Assembly (NCBI GenBank): GCA_017893485.1
Contig: CM030359.1
Span: 28,896,430-28,960,429 of the forward strand
DNA from: Hemerocallis citrina
Lineage: Eukaryota; Streptophyta; Magnoliopsida; Asparagales; Asphodelaceae
DNA length: 64,000 nucleotides
Direction: 5' to 3'
The first letter of the stretch is position 1, and each line of letters starts with the position of its first letter. Of this stretch, positions 32,969 to 42,500 are shown piece by piece. The position numbers were made by a program, and so were the translations under genes. The notes beneath the pieces were generated by a model, which made no database searches, had not been told where the DNA came from, and was given only the letters and a program-made list of their open reading frames with translations.

Positions 32969-33151
32969 TGTTTAGTGTTAAAAAGTATTATAAAATTGTT
33001 TTGCACGTGCGTTGCACGTTTTAAATAGGTGAATTTTTTTTATTTGTTTATTTTTGTTGTAATTAATGGGAGAGCTGGAGTTGCACGTGCAATGCACGGG
33101 TTTGTATGTTGACAAGTGACAACCCCAACTCTCCCATTATAATATTAGAGA
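32745..33151 (-). mobile_element. Non-autonomous Helitron
   Basis: On minus it starts TCTCTAATATTATAATGGG (from 33151) and ends GTGAAAAATACTAG (to 32745), with A before and T after. A hairpin CGTGC-ATC-GCACG sits a few bases before CTAG. The interior repeats GTGCATCGCACGTG-type hairpins many times and holds a TA repeat at about 32927-32968. Confidence 0.7.
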
Positions 33152-33155
33152 TATA

Positions 33156-33471
33156 CTAGTATTTTTCACACGTGTGATGCACGTTTTAATGAAGAATTGG
33201 AGCTGAACGTGCGATACACGTAAATCGGTAGTAATTAGCACGTTCGATGGATGTCTTAATTTTTTTAAAAAATTGAGGCTGAACAGACGATACACTTACT
33301 TTTTTTAAAAAAAACTTTGTTTTGTACGTGCGATGCACGTGTTGATAAAAGATTTGGAGTTGTACATGCGATGCACGAGTTTGTTTGGTGGCAAAGTGGT
33401 GTTCGTTGTGTGACAACAAATATTAAAAAAATATTTGTTTGTGACAAACTTCCTCATTAAATAATAGTAGA
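33156..33471 (-). mobile_element. Non-autonomous Helitron, adjacent copy
   Basis: On minus it runs from TCTACTATTATTTAATGAGG (33471) to GTGAAAAATACTAG (33156), again between A and T. Only TATA (33152-33155) separates it from the previous Helitron, so the 3' end of one lies next to the 5' end of the other. CACACGTGTG forms the terminal hairpin. Confidence 0.6.
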
Positions 33472-33952
33472 TAATATAATAATAATAATAATAATCAATA
33501 ATCTCTAATATTATAATGAGAGAATATCTTAGTGTCATTTGTGAATTAATCAACGCGTGCAACGCACTTACAATTAAACTCCTCAATATAAATTCATGAA
33601 ATTCGTAAACTGTATGTGCAAATTAATTTCTCTCTCTCCATCTCTTAAAACCCATGCATGTTCCTCTCACACTCTCTCTCAAAACCTAGGCCCGGATGTT
33701 CCTCTCCCTCTCTCTCTATTGAACCATCAGAAACCCTCCTTCACACCGCTGTAGCATTGCATCGTCGCTTTACCGCCCTGTTGCGCCGACGAACCACAAC
33801 ATCATTGCTTTGCCTGCCATCGCACAAAAGTGACGTCGCTTCGCCTTGCCCACCGACGAACTGCAGCGCCATGCCTTTAAAGTTCTAATGGTAATTTGCT
33901 TCTCCATTCTCTCTCCTATTTAATTTCATTTGCCCAATTCTCTTAGATTATT
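33472..33952. other. Intergenic DNA with a Helitron 5' end and a possible gene fragment
   Basis: A plus-strand Helitron-like start TCTCTAATATTATAATGAG is at 33502; its end was not located. From 33658 a GC-richer frame of 76 codons (to 33888) follows CT-repeats; it reads rich in Ser, Leu and Arg and matches nothing I recognise. A 63-bp segment at 33883-33945 (TTCTAATGGTAATTTG...) is repeated at 34150-34212, so the Mutator MITE lies between two copies. Confidence 0.4.
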
Positions 33953-34125
33953 GAGTAATGCTACATCCACTACATATTTCACTATATTTCTCTTTACTAT
34001 CTTAGATGACACACTCCAATAGGTGGGGAAAGAGAAGATAGGTGGGAAAACTCTTCAATATGAATGTGTCACCTAAAGTAGTGAAGATAATAGTAGAGAA
34101 ATTGGTAGTAAATGAAGCATTACTC
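33953..34125. mobile_element. Mutator-type MITE, 173 bp, second copy
   Basis: Ends GAGTAATGCTACATCCACTAC and AGCATTACTC. Perfect 9-bp duplication TAGATTATT at 33944-33952 and 34126-34134. Same length and family as 27164-27336. Confidence 0.92.
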
Positions 34126-34239
34126 TAGATTATTATATCCCTCCATGCATTCTAATGGTAATTTGATTCTATATTCTCTCTCCTCTTTAATTTCATCTGC
34201 CCAGTTCTCTTCTTTAAGTTTCCTCCACCAATCTTGCTC

Positions 34240-34631
34240 AATCTTGCTCTTTATGCTCCTCCGATCATGAGGACGCCGATCACCTTTTTCTCAAGTGTAG
34301 TTTTATCCAACCTTTATGGATGGTTACTGTTATGGCCTGGCAAGCGCCTAACATCCCCAGTGACTTCTCGTTCTGTTGGATGTCTCCTTCTATCAGAAAA
34401 GAATTTAGGAAATCCTGGTTCTTGTCCATTATGGCGATCATTTGGGTCGTTTGGTCAGAGTGGAACAATCGTATTTTTACTCAGTCAGCTAGCTCGATTG
34501 ATAATATTATCGACGATTTTTCTTTCCTCTCTAAATTTTGGCCTTCCACTTTAACGAACGATAAAGAGGAAGATTTGCATTTAAGTCTTCTAGATGACGC
34601 GATTGTTTTGTTTCGATCAAATATTACCTAA
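34240..34631 (+). pseudogene. LINE ORF2 C-terminal fragment (zf-RVT region)
   Basis: The reading across two frames gives DADHLFLKCSFIQPLW, the zinc-binding segment after the reverse transcriptase, then WMSPSIRKEFRKSWFLS, IIWVVWSEWNNRIF (a hallmark of plant LINE C-termini) and the final stop at 34631. The open part is 34320-34631 (103 codons). The upstream domains were never copied. Confidence 0.8.
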
Positions 34632-35872
34632 TCATTTTTCTTTTGCCCATTTCTAATTTGTTCTCTTTTCCGTTCTTTTGCAGCTCTGATGTGGTTTCGT
34701 TTGGTTGATTGCTTTTTCTGTGGCTGTCTTTTTGGGTCGTTTTGGTAGAGGCCGTCAGCTCTGGCCGGCCATCATCGTCTCCAGCTGTTCTGTTGTGGCT
34801 TATTTTTTTCCGCAGTTCTGTTGTGGTGTTATGATGGTGCCTCTTTTTACTCTGTTGTTTGGGGCTGGATGTTATTTAGGGGGCTTTCGTGGCCTTTCTT
34901 TTGGAGGCTGTGCTGTTTGTGTATATACTTTCCTGTGTTTTTAGATTTGTTCCTATCTTTATTTTGTTACAGCTGAGATACTATGTTCTTGTTGTTGGGT
35001 TTCTATGGTTTATGTTGCTTTGTTGTATGCTGCGGTTTAGCAGCAAAGGGGTCCTCTTACGGGCTGTTGTTCACTCTGAGACTATGTTCTTTTTGAGTTT
35101 CTTGGTGGGTTGGCTGAGTCTCTCTGGATTTTGTTTCGGGGACTAAGCATTTAGTCACCATCTGTGGTTTGCTTGCGTCTTTTGTTAAGAGGGGCTTCGC
35201 CCCTGGTGGTACTTCAGTGGTATCCTGTTTGTTCTTTCTGAGTTGTGTTCGGGAATTGCTCCGACCTATTAACTTATTTTAGTCTCAGTCGAATCGTTTT
35301 TGTCGGAGTGGGGTGCTCTCGCCCATTTTGTTTCTGCTTTGGGTTGATCCTCTCTCCGGAGGATGCTGTGGTTTCGCTACTCCGATGTGCTCTTCTCCTC
35401 TTCCCTCGAGTGTGTCATGCCCATTTCCTTTTTTCGGCTAACTAGCTTAGTCTATCCATGTCTCGCCTCATTTACTCTCGTTCTGTTTTGAGTTCGCTGC
35501 ATTTTCATTCCCTGGGCCATATTGATGTTTCGTCGGCTGTAGTATCGTTGCCGGTGCGGACTTCAGTGTGGCTCTGGCACTTTCGGGCAACCCCAGTGCT
35601 AGGTGTTCGTGTTTGGCTGGTAAGGTCTCGGCCATGGCTCTGAGCGGATGAAGCTGGGCCAGCTTTCTCGTTTGCTGCTTTTGGTCTTCGGCTCCTTGTA
35701 TCTGGGCTTTGTCCTTACGCAATTTTCTCAATTGCGGACTTTGTGTTTATTTTGGTGTTGTGGTTTGCTTATAGTTTTACTTTCGGTAAAATTGTAATTT
35801 ATTTGTTCTCTGGATTATTTTTATATATAGTTTGGGCTGGAATCGTTAGATTCTATCCGCATTATCAAAAAA
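34632..35872 (+). other. 3' UTR of the truncated LINE
   Basis: Plus-strand T/G-rich sequence with no real gene; the many short frames are rich in Phe, Leu and Val, as expected from T-rich DNA. It ends in ATTATCAAAAAAAA before the target duplication. Confidence 0.7.
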
Positions 35873-35890
35873 AAGTTTCCTCCACCAATC

Positions 35891-36047
35891 ACTCATTGCC
35901 CTTTCTAACTATTACAGGGAAAAGGAGAAATAAATATTGGGAATGATTTTAAGAAGAATAAATTTGCTGAATAAAGGATTTCGAAAAGGAATAAAATTTG
36001 TGAGTACGTTTTAAGGGTTTTATCTATAATAATTATTATATCTCTAA
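35891..36047. other. Short intergenic stretch before the Helitron array
   Basis: AT-rich; nothing recognised. Confidence 0.4.
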
Positions 36048-36565
36048 TCTCTAATATTATAATGGGAGAAGGTCTTAGTGTCATTTGTCAATCTATCAAC
36101 GCGTGCAATGCATGTGCATAATTATTATAAAGGAGATTTTAGGTTTAAACTCAGAATACTTCTGAATTTTTACTTTAAAAATATATATTTATTAAGACGT
36201 GCATTACATGTGTAAATCTCTAATATTATAATGGGAGAAGACCTTAGTGTTATTTGTAAATCTATCAATGCGTGCAACGCACGTGTATAACTATTATAAA
36301 GGAGGTCTTAGGTTCAAACCCAGACTACGTCTGAATTTTTACTTTAAAAAACATATATTTATTAAGACGTGCATTGCACGTGTTCATAACTATTATATCT
36401 CTAATATTATAATGGGAGAATTGTAGTTGTCATTTGTAAATCTACCACCTTACGTGCATTGTCCATGCATAACTAATATAAAAGATATCTCATGTTCGAT
36501 GTCAGACTACATTGGAATTTTTACTTTAAAAATATATATTTATTAACACACATGTAAATTACTAG
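36048..36565 (+). mobile_element. Head-to-tail array of three Helitron-like units
   Basis: Units start with TCTCTAATATTATAATGGG at 36048, 36217 and 36398, each preceded by A. They are about 169, 181 and 168 bp and share TTAGTGTCATTTGT, CTTTAAAAATATATATTTATTAA and GACGTGCATT. The last one ends ATTACTAG, followed by T. They look like tandem, shortened Helitron copies of the family at 32745-33151. No coding. Confidence 0.7.
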
Positions 36566-36690
36566 TTATTATAGCTACAATTGGATGGTTTGGATTTGTG
36601 TAAGAAAATTTATTATCTTGTGCATTAACACGTCCTCTTATATCGTTTTGTACACGCTCTGTCTTCAGACTTAAGTTTGTTTATGCAAGC

Positions 36691-37390
36691 TGATATGGGT
36701 AAAAATAGAACAAAATCGGAACCGTTCAAATCAAGCACGAATCTTAAAGCTCATAGGGGTAAAATGGTAAATTTCGTCAGATACAAGCCCGGCAGGAGGA
36801 GTTGGGCCACTTTTAGGCCCATCAACCCGATCCGGCCTGCAATGTGGAGCTGCTAAAGGAAACCTAACTCAAAGGAGTCCATATTCATAAGAAGAACACA
36901 GTTTAAACCCCTATTTCTAGGGGGTAACCGATTCTATCTCTCCATACACAAGGGAGAGTTGGACAACTCTATCTCTTCGTCAAGAGAAGAGTCCTGACTT
37001 GATCTCTTTATGCAGAGAAAGTAACCAACATTATCAAAATACCGGAAAGTAGAGATAGATGAATATCTTAAAACTGACCCCCCTCAGCGACTATATATAC
37101 CTCTAGACCTCTTCATAAACGAGGTAATGGAAAATTCCGCCCTCAAAACCCACCATATCTCTGAGTTTTCTGACATGGGTGTCAAAGGGTCAGTCGCTGG
37201 GGCTAACCCTGGTGTTTTAAACTATTTTGTATGTCCACGGGAACGATATCAGTTGTCCCCGACAATCAGATCTTGGAGTCAACAACAGTTTTTGACGTTC
37301 AACACCGAGGAACAATGAAGGTTTTGATCTTTATTGTTTTTATTAAAAGAATTCACACATCTGTTTGCTCCCACACAGAAACCATCATCA
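36691..37390 (+). repeat. 5' LTR of the Tat-lineage element
   Basis: It begins TGATATGGG and ends CCATCATCA, giving TGAT...ATCA. A TATA box CTATATATAC is at about 37091. The repeated motif CTCTATCTCT/AGAGAGTT lies upstream of it. The primer binding site TTGGCGCTGTCTGTG follows at about 37396. The 3' LTR is outside the window, so the limits are inferred from termini and primer site. Confidence 0.65.
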
Positions 37391-37746
37391 ATAGATTGGC
37401 GCTGTCTGTGAGAAACATAAAAGATCTCTGATTCAACTTCGTCGGTCCGAAACTACCTTCTCAGTCATACCTCCAAGGAGGAAGGGGAAGCGGCGACTAA
37501 CAACCGACAAGCCAACCATCCTTCTTAACCTCCTCCTCATGCGGAGGACCCCCTTCAACAACCTCAACAGGTTCAGCAGCCTCAACCGGTTAAACAACCT
37601 CAACCAAAACAACCCCCTCCCCAGTGGATTCAACCTCCTTCCAAAGGAACAGCACTGGAGGGCTCCCGCTGAAGCCGTCCCTAACAGTACCATGTACAAC
37701 AATTTGCCAAAAATAGAGGTTTTGTCCGTACCTCAACCCTTTTACG

Positions 37747-38828
37747 GTGCCCCAACCGCAGCCAGACCTCCGTCAAGTCATCATTAACCGACAACAGTGG
37801 TATGGCCTTCGAGTTTGCCTTAACGAAAGGCAAGCCCATGACGAAGTCCCCCGTCTAGATTGCCAGGGAAGCAAGAGGACCCCCTCTCCCCGAAGACAGA
37901 GGCCCAGAAGAACCCCCTCTCTCGGGGGGGGGGGGGGGGTGGTGAAGAAGAACCCTCTTTTCCCATGGGAAGAAGAATATCTCCCTCTTCTTGGGGTCGA
38001 AGAAGGTCGCTTCCCTCTCGGGAACGAAGACAAACTACAACAAGTCGACTAGTTCACAAGACCAACAGAGAAGAAGGGGTGCTCGACACTAAGGAAAAAT
38101 TCCAAGATTTTAAAGAAGAGATCCTACAAGCCCTCAACGTCGCTCCGGTCAGGGGTCGTCGCCTCACAACCATACATGAGAAAGAGTCTCATGGGCCGAC
38201 TAGATCCAACCAAAGGAAATACCTAGTTCTCCGTCGCCTGCAAGAGATGGAGGACCATCTCAACCAAATCAACCGTGAGGAAGACCGTCAAGCTAGAAGC
38301 TTCTGCCCTAGCAAACCTCCCTTCTCCAAGTCAATCATGGAGGCCCATGTCCCTGAGACCTTCAAGCCACCATACTTCGAGTTTTACAATGGAGAATCCG
38401 ACCCGGATGACCATATCGAGAGTTTTAAAACTCTCATGATGATCCACCAAGCCTCAGATGCACTTCTTTGCAGGACATTTCCTGCCACATTGAAGGGGTC
38501 AGCAAAGGAGTGGTACTCTCCCCAATCTCCAGGCTCTATTTTCTCCTTTGATCAATTTGATAAGCTCTTCCTCACCCACTTCATAAGCAACCACCAAACT
38601 GAGAAGACAAGTTTCTTTTTACTGGACCTGAATCAAAGGCAAGGGGAAAGAATTAGAAACTTTGTCCAGTGCTTCACAGCCGAGTCTCAGTCTATCATTC
38701 TCAATCAAGCAGTAACGACCGCCACATTCAGATACAATTTCAATAAAGCCGACCTCAAGGCGTCCCTTGCTAAGAAGCCTCAGTGGGACTTCTCGGAACC
38801 CCTACTTAAGAGTGAGAAGTATATCTGA
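37747..38828 (+). pseudogene. Tat-lineage gag, broken
   Basis: Gag forms the particle that packages element RNA. The frame open at 37860-38828 has a basic, Pro/Arg-rich N-terminus and then the retrotransposon gag domain: FKPPYFEFYNGESDPDDH, LCRTFPATLKGSAKEWY, SPGSIFSFDQFDKLFLTHF, QRQGERIRNFVQCF. Upstream coding continues in other frames (37539-37787, 37747-38052) across a run of about 16 G at 37924, a likely frameshift point. After the stop at 38828 the reading goes on to about 39026 and is then cut by the Tekay LTR. Confidence 0.8.
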
Positions 38829-40689
38829 GCATAAAAGGATCTAAAACCCCTAAGTCAAAAAGAGCATTCCTCCAGGAACAAACAGAAGAATGCAAACAAA
38901 GAAGGATACCAGAAATTCTAGAAAGATGGCAATAGTCAGCGCCTCCCTCCTCCTCCTTGTTTTGAGAAGTTCACCCCTCTTAATGTCATCATATCGACAG
39001 TTCTTATGGAGGTCGATAAGGAAGGGTGTAACGCCCCGGATCCCAAATACACTGAATTCGAGATGTTCTACAAGATCTTTCCGCTTCCTTTAGTACAATT
39101 TTACAAGGAAATTTAAACTTTTCACTTTACATCAGAGTTTACATGAATACATTACAATTTATACTGCACAGCGGAAGTAAACTTTACAACAATTGAATGA
39201 ATGTACAACAACATTGAATAATCTTTAAGCATTTGTTCCTCTTTAATCTGTATCAAGCCATTTACCTGCATATAAGACTGTGGGTACGTTAGTTTATTCA
39301 ACCGACGATCATTATACATGGCCATCCTCTCTATGCCGGAAATAGTATAACTTATTTTCCATATTTAGCAAACACAAACTTGTCACATTCAAACTAAAGG
39401 GACTACCCTATTGATGTCGTGTTGTGATTGTGCACTTAGTCCTTAATGCAGTTATTTATATTACATGACACTAATGCGCACTTGTTCGGATTCTATGCAT
39501 CCCATACTACACAGGTCCGAGGGCAAGCCCTTAATCGTTCTTCAACTTTGTAGGGTTCAATCCCTCGTCATGACTAAATCTACTACTGTAACTACGGTAA
39601 GTATCCTAGATGTTTTCGGACCTACGAACTCATGTCTAGGTGCCCTGGAGGGAATCCCATCGCTGACATGACTCATCATGCAGACATCCTGTGGTAATTC
39701 AGCTCCTACCATAGACATGACACCACCCGTAGTCTTCAAACATCCCACGAGCGTCGCCACCGGGACGGTACTCTGGAGCAGTATCCTCGCCCAGACTCAT
39801 CATGGGACATCCTGGGATACGCTCTCGCCGCTATCCAATGGCCCTCATACTCAATGTTTTTCTCTTACTTTCATCACGTCTTCACTATGTACTAATCCTT
39901 AATGTTATTAGAATCATGAACAAAAATTAAAGCTCTAGAGTTAGCCTCTCTACTAAACCGGACTTATTCATTTATTCAAACATGACCAACCTTGGTCTTT
40001 CTTTTCAATTTTCATTTCATTTATTTCCAAAATGCCGGGGGAGACTTAGCTACTCTTTGTTTCAATTCCAATTCACATTTCTAAAATTGAGCGTTCCAGC
40101 TCATAAGTTCATATGTTGAGTTATCATACTCACGATATTTCTATTTCCCAATCATGATTTTCAAATCATTCAATAGTCCACAATTATACATTAAATTCAA
40201 CTATTCATCATGTAACTCATGAATTATTATTTTCCACATTAAAAACCCACATCACTAGTATTCAATCAAGATGGATATTCACACATCATAATTTGTCGCA
40301 CTATTCTCCAACGAGAATAATTCACATTTTATAGTTGTCACATTATTCTCAAATGAGAAATACTTTACATCACTAACGAATATTCACCATTCATATTTTT
40401 CCTACTATTCTCAATTAGGAATAAATCACATAATATCACTTCAATCTTTACTATATTAATCTTCTAATCCTTCATTTCAAGTTCTTTTTGCAAGGTATAA
40501 TTTTTCAAAAATACACTTATAAAACCATAGTTTTAATTACACATTTTATTCTCAAATCACATTTTATTTCATGCAATAATTCCCAAATCATTTTTATAAA
40601 GTCCCATATAATTTAAGAAGAATAACCATATTTTTTTCATAATTTTTGGACAATTAAAAACCCAAAAAAATATTGTTTTTCAATCATGC

Positions 40690-40765
40690 CGAGGGCAAGA
40701 TTTGAACCCAGCACCCCAGAGAACACAGCCGAAGGCACAGGCCACTAGGCCGCTTGCGCCAGACG
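40690..40765 (-). other. tRNA-like module II in Tekay 1 3' LTR
   Basis: On minus, an A-box-like GCGGCCTAGTGGCC (40753-40740) is followed about 40 bp later by a B-box-like GGGTTCAAATCTTGCC (40709-40694). These are the internal RNA polymerase III promoter elements of tRNA genes and SINEs. The acceptor stem does not pair, so it is not a tRNA gene. Confidence 0.6.
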
Positions 40766-40842
40766 ACATGAAGAAGGCTGAGAGCCATAAGAGCTCTCGG
40801 CTGTAACAATATATATTTTTTTTTCACAAAATACCAAAGTTT

Positions 40843-40935
40843 GGTGCCAGCAGTATTCGAACCAGCAACCCATGAGAAGCTGCACGACACTGTAGCAACC
40901 AAAGGCATCTCGACCACTCGAGCTATAAGCTCGGG
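40843..40935 (-). other. tRNA-like module I in Tekay 1 3' LTR
   Basis: On minus: TATAGCTCGAGTGGTCGAG (A box at 40925-40914) and CTGGTTCGAATACTGC (B box at 40863-40850), 60 bp apart. The B box has the GGTTCGAAT core, and GGCACCA follows like a tRNA 3' end. A hairpin GCCGAGAGCTCTTATGGC separates it from module II. Confidence 0.65.
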
Positions 40936-41840
40936 TTGTCATAGGTACAACTCGAAATTTATTTAAAACAACTCTCTCTGTTATTGAAATATATCGATGT
41001 TCATCAAATTTTTTACTTCAACTTGCTCTTACTAATAGACTGTAAAAATTCCAGATTACTTATTTACATCATGAATTATACTCCAGTATATGGAAATCAT
41101 TTTTTTCTTAAACAATTAAACATACTTTCAATAATTAACACCTTTCTACCATACAATTTTATTAATTTGATATACTATCACTATTGCATTCTTTTTCGAC
41201 ATTATAATTCCACAAATCTCTACACTAATTTTCTGCCATTATTCATCTCATAAATATAATGACTGCATCTTAATTTAATCGTTACAACAACATAACCAAA
41301 TTCCTAACTAGCACATAATGCGACATTATCAACTACTAATCTTTGTGCATAATTTCCATGCTACTAACGAAAGTTCATTTACACAATTCATATCCATACT
41401 TAAGTTCTAATAGTAGAATCACACACAATTTGCATGTCAACAATTCAATCAATTATAGTTCATTTTTCCAATTAATTGTGCATCCTTATAATCATTTTCA
41501 TGCATCATTTTCCCAATTGAATCTAGCATGCATTCCTATGTTAGAAATAGGGAAAATTTACCCACCTTATTGAAGAAAGTACACTAGCGATCTCCTAGAC
41601 GAATGTCCTTGCAACGAAATGCTTCTCCTCCTTGTACACGCGCGCACAAGCCTCCAACCCGAGCACACCAAACCGAGAGCTCCCTCCTTTGAATAGCCGG
41701 CCTCTCCTTCTTCTTGTTGCAAGCCCAACCCCCACACTACTCAATCTTTTTAAACTCACAAAAATACTACTATATAATGCAATTTAGACTATAGGTTTGT
41801 AGAAAGTAATATGCACAAAAATAACTAGCCATGGGAGGGG

Positions 41841-41849
41841 GTATTTATA
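41841..41849 (-). promoter_or_regulatory. TATA box, Tekay 1 3' LTR
   Basis: TTTAGTATAAATACCCCCTC on minus. The same text stands at 50446-50454 and, with small changes, at 59837-59844 in Tekay 2, so this is the conserved LTR core promoter. Confidence 0.7.
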
Positions 41850-42394
41850 CTAAAATCTTGATGGAATGGATGGCTAAGATTAGAGTAGGAGTTAAGAACA
41901 AAGGGTGGAGATTTAAGGAGCAGTTACACAAACTACCCATGATGAGTAACCACCACACCATGATCCCCATCCAAAATTTGAGTTTCCCTCCAAGAAGCAA
42001 CCGGCCATGCTTGGAAAAAGTGCATATTGCACGTGTACGTGTAGTGCACGTGCATGCAACTAGGCCCAAAATTGTACATTTTATTTTATATAAAAATAAA
42101 CTCTAGTTTGTATTCTACATTACAAGTTGCATTTTAAAAATAAATTGACTCATGAGCTTTAGTTTATGGGCCAAAATAATTATTTTAAAATAAACTAAAT
42201 AAATTACATTTTGGGCTTTTTAAAAGAAAGGGCTTTTTATCCATTTAAAAGAAGGCTTTTGTATAAATTAATTAAAAACACATATTAAAATATTTTTACT
42301 CATCTTGATGAAAATATTTATCAAAAATATTGCACGTGCACACTACGTGCAAATAAATATACTTTTTCATTAAATGAAAAATCAGGGCATTACA

Positions 42395-42412
42395 ACACTC
42401 CCTCCTTAGAAT
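42395..42412 (-). other. Polypurine tract of Tekay element 1
   Basis: On minus, CTAAGGAGGGAGTGT sits directly before the 3' LTR start TGTAATGCCC. It is the expected primer for plus-strand DNA synthesis. Confidence 0.75.
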
Positions 42413-42500
42413 AGTTCCTTCCCCGGAACTACAGTCAAGAGTGAAAAACAAAAAAAAATACAACACTCACAACAAGAACAAAAAGATACAAAGATACACA

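Larger units (their letters stand above)
34234..35872 (+). mobile_element. 5'-truncated LINE with 18-bp target duplication
   Basis: AAGTTTCCTCCACCAATC occurs at 34216-34233 and again at 35873-35890, directly after a short A tail (CCGCATTATCAAAAAA). Between them are the last part of LINE ORF2 and a 1.2-kb T-rich 3' UTR. This is the mark of target-primed reverse transcription that stopped early. The perfect duplication points to a fairly recent insertion. Confidence 0.92.
39027..42394 (-). repeat. 3' LTR of Tekay element 1
   Basis: In element sense it runs from TGTAATGCCCTGATTTTTC (42394) to GGGCGTTACA (39027). It contains G-box-like CACGTG repeats near 42330 and 42030, a TATA box at 41841-41849, two tRNA-like modules (40690-40935), and a long AT-rich second half. 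Confidence 0.92.

Noticed and set aside
34705..35643. Chain of plus-strand frames with membrane-like sequence
   Set aside because: Hydrophobicity comes from T-rich LINE 3' UTR; no starts, homology or codon pattern.
37924..37939. Poly-G run as a regulatory or frameshift signal
   Set aside because: It lies in a dead gag and is better explained as slippage; programmed frameshifting cannot be supported.
39465..42106. Many frames repeated at 48070-50711 as a gene family
   Set aside because: Both sets lie in the two Tekay LTRs and are non-coding.
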